DNA of 64,000 nucleotides from Alcanivorax sp. (lineage in GTDB: Bacteria; Pseudomonadota; Gammaproteobacteria; Pseudomonadales; Alcanivoracaceae): the NCBI GenBank assembly GCA_022565695.1, contig JAIUME010000001.1, positions 682,001 through 746,000 of the forward strand, given 5' to 3'. Shown here piece by piece: positions 7,653 through 16,384 of the stretch. How positions within the stretch are numbered: the first letter of the stretch is position 1; each line of letters opens with the position of its first letter. Under the pieces are notes generated by a model. It ran no database searches. It was not told where the DNA came from and saw only the letters and a program-made list of their open reading frames with translations. The translations under genes and the position numbers were made by a program.

Positions 7653-9074
7653 ATGACGGCAAAAGTTTGGGTCATTGATGACGATCGTTCGATCCGGTGG
7701 GTGCTGGACAAGGCATTGGGGCAGGAAGGTTTCAGCGTTGTTTCGTACGAAGATGCGGACGAAGCGCTGAACGCGCTGGAAAATGGCACCGAGGAACCGG
7801 ATGTACTGATTTCCGATGTGCGCATGCCAGGCACAGACGGGTTGCGCATGCTCAAGGTGCTGCAGCGCAAGCACCCGGATCTGCCCGTCATCATCATGAC
7901 GGCGCATTCGGATCTGGATTCAGCGGTTGCCTCCTATCAGGGCGGGGCATTCGAGTATCTGCCCAAGCCGTTCGATGTGGATGAGGCCGTGGCACTGGTC
8001 AAACGCGCCGTTCGGCACCGCGCCGAGGCGCGCGGCGGGCCAGTGGAGCAGCCCAGCGAACCGCCGGCAGAGATCATCGGCGAAGCGCCAGCCATGCAGG
8101 AGGTGTTTCGCGCCATCGGGCGGCTTTCCCATTCCAACGTCACGGTATTGATCAACGGCCAGTCCGGGACCGGCAAGGAACTGGTTGCCCATGCGCTGCA
8201 TCGTCACTCCGTGCGCGGTGAAAAGCCCTTCGTGGCGCTGAATATGGCCGCCATTCCCCGTGATCTGATCGAGTCGGAGCTGTTCGGGCACGAGAAGGGC
8301 GCCTTTACCGGTGCCAATACCCAGCGCATCGGTCGTTTCGAGCAGTCCAATGGCGGCACCCTGTTTCTGGACGAGATTGGCGATATGCCCATCGAAGCCC
8401 AGACCCGGCTATTGCGAGTGCTGCAGGAAAACGAATTCTATCGCGTAGGCGGTACGACGCCGATCAAGGTGGATGTGCGCATCATTGCTGCGACGCACCA
8501 GGACCTCGAAAAGCTGGTGAAGGATGGCGATTTCCGTGAGGATCTTTTTCACCGCCTCAACGTGATCCGTATCCATATTCCGCGCCTGAGCGAGCGCCGG
8601 GAAGACATACCGCGCCTGGCGCGCTACTTTCTCCAGCGTGCCGCCCGCGAGCTCGAGGTGGAAGCCAAGACCCTGCATGCCGACACCGAACGTTATCTGG
8701 CCGGGCTGCCCTGGCCGGGTAATGTGCGACAGCTGGAAAACACCTGCCGCTGGCTGACGGTCATGGCGTCGGGCCGGGAAGTGCTGGTGGACGATCTGCC
8801 CATGGAGCTGAATCAGCAGGACGCCCGCCCGGAAATCAACAGCAGTTGGGAGAAGTCCCTGCGCCAGTGGGCGGAGCGCGCCTTGTCCGGGGGCGAGCGC
8901 GGCATCCTGGACAGCGCCGTGCCGGTATTCGAGCGGGCGATGATCGAAGTGGCGCTCAATCACACCGGCGGCCGCCGCCGCGATGCGGCATCGCTGCTGG
9001 GTTGGGGCCGGAATACGTTGACGCGCAAGATCAAGGAGCTCGGCATGGACGAGCTGGCCGGCGTCGACGAATAA
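7653..9074 (+). CDS. ntrC: Nitrogen regulation response regulator NtrC
   Basis: A 473-residue sigma-54 activator. Receiver domain at 1-120 with acidic pocket D10/D11, phosphorylated Asp55 in LISDVRMPG and Lys in LPKPFD. The AAA+ domain follows (about 140-375) with Walker A GQSGTGKE, the sigma-54 contact loop GAFTGA and Walker B GGTLFLDEIGDMP. The C-terminus has a Fis-type helix-turn-helix (RRRDAASLLGWGRNTLTRKI). Phospho-NtrC is expected to act at the twin sites before glnA and the single site before ntrB. Length and domain order are those of full-length NtrC. Confidence 0.97.
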   Translation: MTAKVWVIDDDRSIRWVLDKALGQEGFSVVSYEDADEALNALENGTEEPDVLISDVRMPGTDGLRMLKVLQRKHPDLPVIIMTAHSDLDSAVASYQGGAFEYLPKPFDVDEAVALVKRAVRHRAEARGGPVEQPSEPPAEIIGEAPAMQEVFRAIGRLSHSNVTVLINGQSGTGKELVAHALHRHSVRGEKPFVALNMAAIPRDLIESELFGHEKGAFTGANTQRIGRFEQSNGGTLFLDEIGDMPIEAQTRLLRVLQENEFYRVGGTTPIKVDVRIIAATHQDLEKLVKDGDFREDLFHRLNVIRIHIPRLSERREDIPRLARYFLQRAARELEVEAKTLHADTERYLAGLPWPGNVRQLENTCRWLTVMASGREVLVDDLPMELNQQDARPEINSSWEKSLRQWAERALSGGERGILDSAVPVFERAMIEVALNHTGGRRRDAASLLGWGRNTLTRKIKELGMDELAGVDE

Positions 9075-9130
9075 GGTTTTGCGGCGCCGGGCCGGCGGGC
9101 ATCACCGGCCCGGAACAGGCGTTGGTGGCG

Positions 9131-9589
9131 CTATTCCGGTGCGCGGCGAGCGTTGACGCGGGTCACCTGCCAGTCGCTGCCGTCAAGGCGCCAGTCAGTG
9201 CTGACTCTGAATAGCTGCCCCTGGGCTGGCAGCAGGCCGCCATGGCCGCCGGTCACCAGCGCGTTGAAGCTGGCCTGGGCGAGATCATCGCGCTGGGTGT
9301 CCGGGGTCACCGAGACATTGGTAATCACCACCCGGATATCCTGATACCGCAATAGCAGGCCGGCCATCATGCGCCGGGTGTCGCTGCGGTCCATCACGCT
9401 CTGCCCGCCGTATTGCTCCAGTACGAAGTCGTCACTCAGGCGTGCGTTGACCGGCGATGCCCGCCGTTCGCTGACGGCCTCTGCCATCTCGCGAATGGCG
9501 GCCTCAATGGCCTCCTCCGGTGGTGTTTTGCTGCAGCCAGCCAGCACCAGGGCGCACAGCAGCAGAGCCGTAAATCGCGTATGCTTCAT
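9131..9589 (-). CDS. Small lipoprotein of unknown function
   Basis: About 152 residues from the ATG at 9589. The N-terminus (MKHTRFTALLLCALVLAGCSK) is a lipoprotein signal peptide with lipobox LAGC. The mature part starts with an acidic helical segment (EEAIEAAIREMAEAVSERR) and ends in a beta-rich region (VSTDWRLDGSDWQVTRVNARR), a layout like NTF2-fold small lipoproteins, though I cannot prove that fold. Its start codon lies only 2 bp from the start codon of the divergent pip gene, so each gene's 5' signals must fall within the other's coding region. An upstream in-frame alternative start at 9628 would overlap pip and is less likely. Confidence 0.75.
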   Translation of the reverse strand: MKHTRFTALLLCALVLAGCSKTPPEEAIEAAIREMAEAVSERRASPVNARLSDDFVLEQYGGQSVMDRSDTRRMMAGLLLRYQDIRVVITNVSVTPDTQRDDLAQASFNALVTGGHGGLLPAQGQLFRVSTDWRLDGSDWQVTRVNARRAPE

Positions 9590-9591
9590 GT

Positions 9592-10584
9592 ATGAATCCT
9601 GACAATCCGGTTCCCGTCCGGGAATCACTCTATCCCGAGATACAGCCCTGGGACCAGCGGCACATCGACGTTGGCGATGGGCACCGTATATATGTGGAGC
9701 AGTCCGGCAACCCCGAGGGTGAGCCGGTGCTGCTGGTACATGGTGGCCCTGGTGGTGGCTGTTCGCCGCGTATGCGGCGTTACTTCGATCCGGCCCATTG
9801 GCGCATCATCCTGTCTGATCAGCGCGGCGCTGGCCGGTCTACCCCGCTGGGTGGCCTGCAGGCGAATACCACCCCGCATCTTGTGGCGGATATGGAACGG
9901 ATCAGAACCACCCTGGGCATTGAGCGCTGGTTGCTGTTTGGCGGCTCCTGGGGCGTGACACTCTCCTTGTGCTACGGCCAGCAGTTCCCGTCCCGCGTGT
10001 CCGGGATGGTGCTGCGCGGGATTTTCCTGTGTCGTCGGCAGGACCTGGACTGGCTTTACCGGGAAGGCGCGAGCCGTGTTTTCCCGGAAGCCTGGGCGCG
10101 CTTCAATGCGCCGATACCGGAAGCGGAACGGGACAACCTGACGGCGGCCTACCATGCGCGGCTGATGGCGGACGATCCGCCGGGCGAGCTGGCGCTGCAC
10201 TGGGCTGAATGGGAGGCGGCCTGTGCGACCCTGTTGCCGTCGCCGGGCGTCATGACGGCCTTCCGCGAACGCGCGCTGGCCCTGGCGCGCATCGAAAGCC
10301 ATTACTTTATGGCGGATGGCTTCATGGCCAATGGTTTCATGCCGGAGGGCGGTGTTCTGGCGGGCATGCCGGCGCTGGCGGGCGTGCCCGCGCGTCTGGT
10401 GCATGGCCGTTACGATATGGTTTGCCCGGTGGAGCAGGCCTGGACGCTACACAAGGCCTGGCCCGGCAGCCTGCTCACGGTGGTGCCGGATGCCGGCCAC
10501 TCGGCGACGGAGCCCTCTCTGGAACGCGCCCTGGTGCGGGCGGTGGCGGACTTCGCAGCGGCGTCGCGGAGGGCAATGCCTTGA
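9592..10584 (+). CDS. pip: Proline iminopeptidase
   Basis: A 330-residue alpha/beta hydrolase of peptidase family S33 that removes N-terminal proline from peptides. Visible: oxyanion region [13 protein letters not shown] near residues 47-58, [11 protein letters not shown] near 76-86, nucleophile Ser in [11 protein letters not shown] near 113-123, and the acid/His end MVCPVEQA ... [10 protein letters not shown]. Length is typical for the family. It overlaps the next gene (dtd) by 4 bp, suggesting translational coupling. Cytoplasmic; no signal peptide. Confidence 0.93.
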   Translation: MNPDNPVPVRESLYPEIQPWDQRHIDVGDGHRIYVEQSGNPEGEPVLLVHGGPGGGCSPRMRRYFDPAHWRIILSDQRGAGRSTPLGGLQANTTPHLVADMERIRTTLGIERWLLFGGSWGVTLSLCYGQQFPSRVSGMVLRGIFLCRRQDLDWLYREGASRVFPEAWARFNAPIPEAERDNLTAAYHARLMADDPPGELALHWAEWEAACATLLPSPGVMTAFRERALALARIESHYFMADGFMANGFMPEGGVLAGMPALAGVPARLVHGRYDMVCPVEQAWTLHKAWPGSLLTVVPDAGHSATEPSLERALVRAVADFAAASRRAMP

Positions 10585-11015
10585 ATGTGCTGATACAGCG
10601 GGTCACCCAGGCCAGTGTGACGGTGGCAGGCGATGTGGTGGGGCAGATTGGCCCCGGCCTGCTGGTGTTCGCCGGGGTCTGTCGGGATGACGATGAAGGG
10701 GCAGTCGAGCGCCTGGCCGCCCGGGTGCTGGGTTACCGTGTCTTTGCCGATGCCCGGGGGCGTATGAACCTGAATGTGGCCCAGGCGGGGGGCAGCCTGC
10801 TGGTGGTCTCCCAGTTCACCCTGGCGGCGGATACCTCCCGCGGTTTACGGCCCGGTTTCAGCACCAGCGCCGAGCCGGAGCGCGCCCGGGCGCTCTATGC
10901 GCATTTCGTCGCCGTTCTGTCGGGCCAGGGGGTGCCGGTGGCATCAGGCGTTTTTGGCGCGGATATGCAGGTGGCGCTGATTAACGACGGACCTGTGACC
11001 TTCTTCCTCTCCTGA
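10581..11015 (+). CDS. dtd: D-aminoacyl-tRNA deacylase
   Basis: A 144-residue Dtd that hydrolyses D-aminoacyl-tRNAs. The TTG at 10581 is taken as start because it gives the normal N-terminus (M)[12 protein letters not shown], overlaps the pip stop by 4 bp (TTGA), and has GGAGGG about 8 nt upstream; the open frame continues upstream only as an overlap with pip. Family motifs [17 protein letters not shown] and the C-terminal [10 protein letters not shown] are present; length matches the usual 145 residues. Operon with pip. Confidence 0.93.
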   Translation: MNVLIQRVTQASVTVAGDVVGQIGPGLLVFAGVCRDDDEGAVERLAARVLGYRVFADARGRMNLNVAQAGGSLLVVSQFTLAADTSRGLRPGFSTSAEPERARALYAHFVAVLSGQGVPVASGVFGADMQVALINDGPVTFFLS

Positions 11016-11026
11016 CTAATGGAGTG

Positions 11027-11054
11027 TTGCGCTGTGCGCGGACTTCTCTATGAT
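11027..11054 (+). promoter_or_regulatory. Candidate sigma-70 promoter for the DUF3015 gene
   Basis: TTGCGC (11027-11032), 16 bp spacer, TATGAT (11049-11054). A start near 11061 would leave about a 60-nt leader before the ATG at 11122. Confidence 0.55.
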
Positions 11055-11121
11055 GAAGAAAGCGCCGCACCGGTCGGTGATCGGCGCGCAAGGACAAATA
11101 ATGTTAATCGGAGGAGTTCAA

Positions 11122-11604
11122 ATGAAAAAAATCCTACTGGCAACAGCCCTGCTGGGCGCATCCATGACTGCATCCGCCAACGCGCCGGGTGGTCCGGGCT
11201 GCGGTTGGGGCAACATGCTGTTTGAAGGTCAGAGCGGCCTGCCGATTCATCTGCTGGCAACTCTCGTTAACGGCACCTCCGGTAACGCGACTTTCGGCAT
11301 GACCAGTGGCACCAACGGTTGTGATACCAGCGGCCCTCTGGCTTACAGCGGCAGCAGCCTGCTGGCCATGAACGGCGTTCTGGAAGAAGTGGCGCATGAT
11401 ATCGCCATGGGTGAGGGCGAAGCCCTGACCGCACTGTCCGTTTCCATGGGCGTGTCTTCTGACGATCGTGGTCATTTCAACAGCGTTCTGCACCAGAACT
11501 TCTCTGCGATTTTCCCGCACGAGAGCGTGACCGCTGAAGAAGTGCTGGCCAGCATCCAGGCCATCATGAAAGCTGATCAGCAGCTGGTAAAATACACTGC
11601 CTGA
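11122..11604 (+). CDS. DUF3015-family periplasmic protein
   Basis: 160 residues from the ATG at 11122, which has a GGAGG site and gives a signal peptide (MKKILLATALLGASMTASAN). The mature protein begins APGGPGCGWGNMLFEGQSG, as in DUF3015 proteins, with a second Cys in TNGCDTSG that could form a disulfide, and a helical C-terminus ending KADQQLVKYTA. Function unknown. It is followed by its own terminator and then by a DUF4105 gene and a lipoprotein hydrolase on the same strand; this neighbourhood hints at a shared envelope role, by adjacency only. Confidence 0.82.
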   Translation: MKKILLATALLGASMTASANAPGGPGCGWGNMLFEGQSGLPIHLLATLVNGTSGNATFGMTSGTNGCDTSGPLAYSGSSLLAMNGVLEEVAHDIAMGEGEALTALSVSMGVSSDDRGHFNSVLHQNFSAIFPHESVTAEEVLASIQAIMKADQQLVKYTA

Positions 11605-11648
11605 GGCATTCAGCCTGAGGTGATGTAACACTGACTGACACAGTCTGT

Positions 11649-11680
11649 GCCCTGCCGGATACGGCAGGGCATTTTATTTC
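11649..11680 (+). terminator. Rho-independent terminator after the DUF3015 gene
   Basis: Stem GCCCTGCC / GGCAGGGC (11649-11656 with 11663-11670) followed by ATTTTATTTC. It separates the abundant-looking DUF3015 transcript from the DUF4105 gene. Confidence 0.88.
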
Positions 11681-11691
11681 CCCGGATACTT

Positions 11692-13557
11692 ATGCCCTTG
11701 ATCCTGATAGCCCCGCTGGCCGGGCTGCTTTTTCTGTTCTGTCTTCTTCCGCCGATGGCACAGGCCTCGGTTTCCGTGGCCGAGCTGGCCGAATCGCCGC
11801 GCTGGCAGGCGCTGATGCATGTCAATCGCGGTGCGACCCTGCGGGGCAGAGGCCGTAGCTACGTCACTGACGAGAATTTTTTCCTGGCGCCTGATGGCCG
11901 TGATAACCCGGCCGCTGAACTGCATGCCAGCATTGCCGCGCTGGCGCGTCCCGGCAGTGAGAGCCGTTGCACATACCCGGCGCGCTATCGCTTCCTTGCC
12001 GAACATCTTGGCTGGCAGGAAGCTGAGCCCTTTGCCCATTGCGAAGAATATCTTGAATGGCGCGGGCAGATTCCAGAGGGCCCGATCGTGCTGATCTTTC
12101 CGGCGGCCTATCTCAATAGCCCTTCGTCCATGTTCGGGCACACGCTTTTGCGTATCGATGGCGAGGAAGAGGATGGGGTCTGGTTGTCACAGGCAGTGAA
12201 CTTCGGTGCCCAGGTGGACAGCAGTGACAACTCGATTTTCTATATCTATCGCGGGCTGGCTGGCGGCTACCCCGGTTACTTCTCGATTGTTCCGTACCTG
12301 ACAAAGATTCAGGACTACGCCCATCTCGAAAACCGCGACATGTGGGAGTACACCCTCGCGCTGGATGATGAAGAGCGTCGCTGGCTGGTGGAGCACCTGT
12401 GGGAACTGCGAGACATTCGCTTTGACTACTACTTTTTTGATGAAAACTGCTCGTTCCGGTTGCTGGAGCTGGTCGAGGTGGCGCGTCCGGGAAGTCGGTT
12501 GCTGGATGATTACCGCTTTGCCGAAGTGCCGGTGAATACCGTGCGTGCGCTGGATGATGCCGGACTGATCGAGAAGCGGGTATACCGGCCGTCCAAGGCG
12601 GTGGAACTCGATCATCTCGCATCGCAGCTGAGCCCCTCGGCGCGTCGTCTCGCCCGTCGTCTGGCAGCAGATCCTTCCCTGGCGACGGGGGAGGAATTCC
12701 AGGAGCACACTGCCGAACAGCAACGCTTGATGGCCCAGACCGCGTATGAGTTTTTGCGTTTCCGCAATCGCACTCGGGAGCGTGATCCGCAGGTGGCCCG
12801 CAACAGCCTGGCCATGCTCCGTCTGGTCAACAGCCTGTCCAGCCAGGTCGTGGCGGAGGCTGTGCCCTTGCGCGAACCCGAGCCACCGGAGGACGGCCAT
12901 GCGACCAAGATGGTTGCTGCCGCATACGGCCAGCGTGGCGGTGATGAATTTGGCGAGGTGCAGCTGCGCTACACCTACCATGACCTGTTTGATAACAGCA
13001 CTGGATTTTTGCGCGGCGCACAGATCGAAGGCATCAACATTCGTCTGCGCAGCACGGAATCCTCTGCACTGAAGCTCGAGCGTCTGGACCTGGTCAATAT
13101 CCGTTCTCTGGCGCCGCGCAGCACCTTTGTGCGGCCCGTGTCCTGGTTCGTGAACGGGGGCATCGAGCGGGTGCAATCGGGCACTGCGGCTGACCGCGAC
13201 TACCGACCGTCCTATTTCATTGAGGGCGGCCCGGGGCTTAGCTGGCAGTGGGGAAGCCTGACGCCTTTCATCTTTGCCACCTTTCGCGCCGAGCATAATC
13301 ATGCCTATGATCCGTTTGTCACCGGTGCGGCGGGCGCAAGCACGGGCTTGCTCTGGCATGCTGGTCGAGGGGCAACACTGGGTGTACAGGGCGGCGGCTA
13401 CTATCTGACCAATGATGAGTACCGGCACCGGGCAGGCGCCACGGCAAATCTGCCGCTGACGCGCAATAACGCACTGCGTTTTGATCTGGAGCGGCTGGCA
13501 GTACGCGGTGACGCTGACACGGAGTTTCGCATCTCATGGCGCTATTTTTACGACTGA
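11692..13557 (+). CDS. DUF4105-family envelope protein
   Basis: About 621 residues. The ATG at 11692 is preferred: it gives a signal peptide (MPLILIAPLAGLLFLFCLLP) and lies outside the terminator hairpin, whereas the upstream GTG at 11647 overlaps the hairpin. The N-terminal half carries the DUF4105 region, including FPAAYLNSPSSMFGHTLLR and YYFFDENCSFRLLELVE, a His/Cys-containing pattern that recalls NlpC/P60-like amidase folds. The C-terminal 200 residues are beta-rich with alternating aromatic residues and end RISWRYFYD, suggesting an outer-membrane barrel. Function is not established. The following hydrolase gene overlaps by 22 bp, so the two are co-translated. Confidence 0.8.
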   Translation: MPLILIAPLAGLLFLFCLLPPMAQASVSVAELAESPRWQALMHVNRGATLRGRGRSYVTDENFFLAPDGRDNPAAELHASIAALARPGSESRCTYPARYRFLAEHLGWQEAEPFAHCEEYLEWRGQIPEGPIVLIFPAAYLNSPSSMFGHTLLRIDGEEEDGVWLSQAVNFGAQVDSSDNSIFYIYRGLAGGYPGYFSIVPYLTKIQDYAHLENRDMWEYTLALDDEERRWLVEHLWELRDIRFDYYFFDENCSFRLLELVEVARPGSRLLDDYRFAEVPVNTVRALDDAGLIEKRVYRPSKAVELDHLASQLSPSARRLARRLAADPSLATGEEFQEHTAEQQRLMAQTAYEFLRFRNRTRERDPQVARNSLAMLRLVNSLSSQVVAEAVPLREPEPPEDGHATKMVAAAYGQRGGDEFGEVQLRYTYHDLFDNSTGFLRGAQIEGINIRLRSTESSALKLERLDLVNIRSLAPRSTFVRPVSWFVNGGIERVQSGTAADRDYRPSYFIEGGPGLSWQWGSLTPFIFATFRAEHNHAYDPFVTGAAGASTGLLWHAGRGATLGVQGGGYYLTNDEYRHRAGATANLPLTRNNALRFDLERLAVRGDADTEFRISWRYFYD

Positions 13558-14417
13558 CATGCCTGTGTTTTTCGCGGCGATCCAGGCTGGCGTTGTTGCT
13601 GGCTCTGAGCACGCAGCTGGGCGCCTGTACCGGCGTATTCTTCTATCCGATGAGCGATTGGGTGCAGAATCCCGCTCGTCAGGGGCTGGATTACGAGGAC
13701 ATCATCCTCATTCATCCTGACGGATTGCGACTGCACGGCTGGTGGCTGCCGGCCAAGGATGGTGGGACGGTGCGTGGCACCGTCTACTTCCTGCATGGCA
13801 ATGCCCAGAATGTCAGCACGCATCTGATGAATGTGGCGTGGCTGCCGGCGCAGGGTTATCAGGTCTTCCTGCTGGATTATCGTGAGTACGGTATGTCCGA
13901 GGGCAAGGCGAGATTGCCGGCGGTCTTTGACGATATTCAGCTGGGTCTGGACTGGCTGCAGGCCTCCGGGCGTGTCGAGGGGCCATTGATCGTATTCGGC
14001 CAGAGCCTTGGCGCCAGCATGGCGCCCAATGTGCTGGCCAGAGACGCCAATCAGGGCAGTTATGATTGCGTCATCATGGAGGCAGGTTTCGCGGGGTTCA
14101 GGGATATTGTCCGGGAAGTGATGCGCAGTAGCTGGTTGTTATGGCCGGCCAGTTTTGCGGTGGCGCCGACCATTTCAACGGATTGGGATGCGCGCGAACA
14201 TATTGCGGCGCTGGCGCCGAAGCCGGTCCTGATACTGCACAGCCATGATGATCAGATCATCCCCTTTCATCACGGCGAAACCCTGTTCGAGGCGGCGCAG
14301 GAGCCTAAGACATTTCAGGCGCTGCGCGGCGGCCACATCATCAGCACGCGTGACCCCTCGGTGCAGGAAAGACTGGTGGACTTCATGGCAACGGACTGTG
14401 CCGGATCAACGCGCTGA
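13536..14417 (+). CDS. Alpha/beta hydrolase lipoprotein
   Basis: A 293-residue serine hydrolase. The N-terminus has a positively charged stretch, a hydrophobic run and lipobox-like LGAC (about residue 31), so it is probably a lipoprotein. Hydrolase motifs: HGNAQN near the oxyanion hole, nucleophile Ser in VFGQSLGAS, Asp in [10 protein letters not shown] and His in RGGHIIS. It resembles the family of proteins related to BEM46/YfhR. Substrate unknown. It overlaps the DUF4105 gene by 22 bp and converges with tatC, overlapping its 3' end by 12 bp. Confidence 0.82.
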   Translation: MALFLRLTCLCFSRRSRLALLLALSTQLGACTGVFFYPMSDWVQNPARQGLDYEDIILIHPDGLRLHGWWLPAKDGGTVRGTVYFLHGNAQNVSTHLMNVAWLPAQGYQVFLLDYREYGMSEGKARLPAVFDDIQLGLDWLQASGRVEGPLIVFGQSLGASMAPNVLARDANQGSYDCVIMEAGFAGFRDIVREVMRSSWLLWPASFAVAPTISTDWDAREHIAALAPKPVLILHSHDDQIIPFHHGETLFEAAQEPKTFQALRGGHIISTRDPSVQERLVDFMATDCAGSTR

Positions 14418-15167
14418 TCCGGTTCCTTCCTGCTCACGAGGTTTGACCCAGCGAGCCGCCAGCAGACCGAACTCGAACAGCACCCACATGGGAATGGCCA
14501 GCAGGGTCTGTGACAGGATATCCGGTGGTGTCAGCAGCATGCCGGCCACAAAGCAGCCGACGATGATATAGGGCCGTTTGGTCTTGAGTTTCTCGACAGT
14601 GGTCATGCCGGTCCAGACCATCAGCACAATGGCGATGGGCAGCTCGAAGGCAAAGCCGAAAGCCAGAAACAGCTTCATCACGAAATCCAGATAGCGGCTG
14701 ATGTCCGTGGCCACGGCCACGCCTTCTGGTGCGATGGCGGTAAAGAACGCAAAGATCAGTGGGAACACCACGAAGTAGGCAAAGGCTGCGCCGAGATAGA
14801 ACAGCAGTACGCTGCTGACCAGTAGCGGCATGGCGATGCGCTTTTCATGGCGGTAGAGTCCGGGGGCGATGAACGCCCAGGCCTGATGCAGAATCACCGG
14901 CATGGCAACGAAGATGCTCAGGTACAGGGTCAACTTGAATGGCACGATGAACGGTGCGGCAACATCTGTGGCAATCATCGATGCACCTTCCGGCAGGGCA
15001 TCAATCAGCGGTTTGGCCACGATGGTGTAAAGCTCCCGCGAGAAATAGAACAGCCCGAGGAAAATCACCATGATCGCCGCCATGCTCTTCAGCAGGCGAT
15101 TGCGCAGCTCAAGCAGATGGCTGATCAGCGTCTGGGGCAGCTCTTCAGGCTGTGGCGACTCTCTCAT
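14406..15167 (-). CDS. tatC: Sec-independent protein translocase TatC
   Basis: A 253-residue inner-membrane protein with six predicted helices; the docking subunit of the twin-arginine translocase that binds RR signal peptides. The typical N-terminus [15 protein letters not shown] and the periplasmic/membrane pattern [20 protein letters not shown] are present. Its ATG overlaps the tatB stop by 4 bp, so the tatA-tatB-tatC order reads as one operon on the minus strand. Confidence 0.97.
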   Translation of the reverse strand: MRESPQPEELPQTLISHLLELRNRLLKSMAAIMVIFLGLFYFSRELYTIVAKPLIDALPEGASMIATDVAAPFIVPFKLTLYLSIFVAMPVILHQAWAFIAPGLYRHEKRIAMPLLVSSVLLFYLGAAFAYFVVFPLIFAFFTAIAPEGVAVATDISRYLDFVMKLFLAFGFAFELPIAIVLMVWTGMTTVEKLKTKRPYIIVGCFVAGMLLTPPDILSQTLLAIPMWVLFEFGLLAARWVKPREQEGTGSAR

Positions 15168-15643
15168 GAGGGATTGTTGTCTGTTTGGTTGTCTGTTTTG
15201 CTGTCTGAGTCGATGCCTGCAGAAGGACGCTCGGAAATCTTCCGCGCCGCGCCGCTTTTCGCGCTGGCGCCCAGCGTATCCTCCACCGGGCGCCGACGGT
15301 TTTCGTCATACGCCTTGTCGGTGCTTTCTTCAGCGCTCTCTTCAGCGCTCTCTTCAGCGCTTTCGGGAGGTGCGTTGTCCACTTCTGGCGGCATCATGTT
15401 CTGATCCAGCTTCAGGCTCTCGTCTTCCAGCCCCATCTCCTTGAGCTGCTCCTTGAACTTCTCGCGCATGTCCATGTTGATGGCTTCGCGTTCCAGCTCA
15501 TTCTTGAGATGCGTGAAGGCACCGCGGGCACGGCCTACCCACTGGCCGACGGTGCGCGCGGCCCTGGGCAATCGCTCGGGCCCCAGTATCACCAGGGCGA
15601 TAACGAAGATCAGCGCCAGTTCAGCAAAGCTGATATCCAACAA
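15164..15643 (-). CDS. tatB: Sec-independent protein translocase TatB
   Basis: 159 residues, starting at a TTG (15643) that gives the expected (M)[13 protein letters not shown]-terminus and has AGGAG about 8 nt upstream. One N-terminal membrane helix, the [14 protein letters not shown] hinge, a charged amphipathic helix and a long acidic tail. The tail contains tandem SAEE units encoded by 12-bp DNA repeats. TatB forms the substrate receptor with TatC. Confidence 0.95.
   Translation of the reverse strand: MLDISFAELALIFVIALVILGPERLPRAARTVGQWVGRARGAFTHLKNELEREAINMDMREKFKEQLKEMGLEDESLKLDQNMMPPEVDNAPPESAEESAEESAEESTDKAYDENRRRPVEDTLGASAKSGAARKISERPSAGIDSDSKTDNQTDNNPS
15329..15365. repeat. 12-bp tandem repeat within tatB
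   Basis: About three copies of a 12-bp unit (CTTCAGCGCTCT on the plus strand) encode SAEE repeats in the TatB tail. Unit length is a multiple of three, so copy-number change would keep the frame. Confidence 0.8.
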
Positions 15644-15657
15644 GGGATGACTCCTGT

Positions 15658-15684
15658 CTGAAGAGCAGGTGCCTGAAGATCAGG
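15658..15684. repeat. Short tandem duplication between tatA and tatB (12-mer, period 15)
   Basis: CTGAAGAGCAGG (15658-15669) and CTGAAGATCAGG (15673-15684) differ at one base. The second copy overlaps the tatA stop region. Confidence 0.65.
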
Positions 15685-15925
15685 ACTGGTGGTCTTTGTC
15701 TTTGACCGGTTTGCCATGCTCGTCCAGGGTGGTGCCCTGCGGGTCTTCATGGCTGGCCTTGATCTGCTTGCTGCCTTCTTCCTCGCCTTCCTTGACCGCC
15801 TGCTTGAAGCCCTTTACCGCGCCACCGAGGTCGCCACCGATATTGCGCAGCTTCTTGGTGCCGAACAGCACCACAACGATCGCCAGGACGATCAGCAGTT
15901 GCCAGAGACTGATACCGGATAACAT
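15680..15925 (-). CDS. tatA: Sec-independent protein translocase TatA
   Basis: An 81-residue pore-forming Tat subunit. N-terminal helix ([20 protein letters not shown]), the [20 protein letters not shown] hinge and amphipathic helix, and a charged hydrophilic tail, all as in TatA. First gene of the tatABC set, downstream of hisE on the same strand. Confidence 0.96.
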   Translation of the reverse strand: MLSGISLWQLLIVLAIVVVLFGTKKLRNIGGDLGGAVKGFKQAVKEGEEEGSKQIKASHEDPQGTTLDEHGKPVKDKDHQS

Positions 15926-15944
15926 GCGCTATTCTCCAAATATT

Positions 15945-15967
15945 AAGACAGACCAGATACAAGACAG
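15945..15967. repeat. Short direct repeat upstream of tatA (7-mer, period 16)
   Basis: AAGACAG at 15945-15951 and 15961-15967, each followed by a CCAG within a few bases, in the hisE-tatA gap. Confidence 0.5.
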
Positions 15968-15975
15968 AAACCAGC

Positions 15976-16305
15976 TTACGTGCTGCGTGCTGCTTTTTCC
16001 TCATGCCCCGAGAGGCCGAATCGACGCTCCAGCTCAGCGAGCACCTGCTCAGGGGATGCATTCAACGCGCTCAGCATGACCATACTGTGAAACCACAGGT
16101 CAGCGGTTTCACTGATCAGGGCGTCCAGCTTGCCGCTGACCTCTGCATCCCGGGCCGCGAGGATGGTTTCCACCGCTTCCTCGCCGACCTTCTCCAGAAT
16201 CTTGTTCAGCCCCTTGTGGTAGAGGCTGGCCACATAGGAGCTTTCCGGGGCTTCGGCCTTGCGCGCTTCCAGCACCTGATGCAACTGGCTCAGTACGTCA
16301 CTCAT
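15976..16305 (-). CDS. hisE: Phosphoribosyl-ATP pyrophosphatase
   Basis: A 109-residue HisE that converts phosphoribosyl-ATP to phosphoribosyl-AMP in histidine synthesis. All-helical MazG-like fold with [20 protein letters not shown] and the metal-binding [10 protein letters not shown] region, then [13 protein letters not shown]. In pseudomonads hisI usually sits next to hisE at this locus; here ubiB is the direct upstream neighbour and no hisI is present in the window. Confidence 0.95.
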   Translation of the reverse strand: MSDVLSQLHQVLEARKAEAPESSYVASLYHKGLNKILEKVGEEAVETILAARDAEVSGKLDALISETADLWFHSMVMLSALNASPEQVLAELERRFGLSGHEEKAARST

Positions 16306-16384
16306 GCAGATTCACCTACGCAAACACCGCTATTCAGACCCTTGAGTCTAGCAGATTCATGGGGAACTCGTCCGACGCGGTGCA

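Noticed and set aside
12187..13428. 413-codon open frame antisense to the DUF4105 gene
   Set aside because: Composition is Gln/His/Arg-rich with no motif; the plus-strand gene is well supported.
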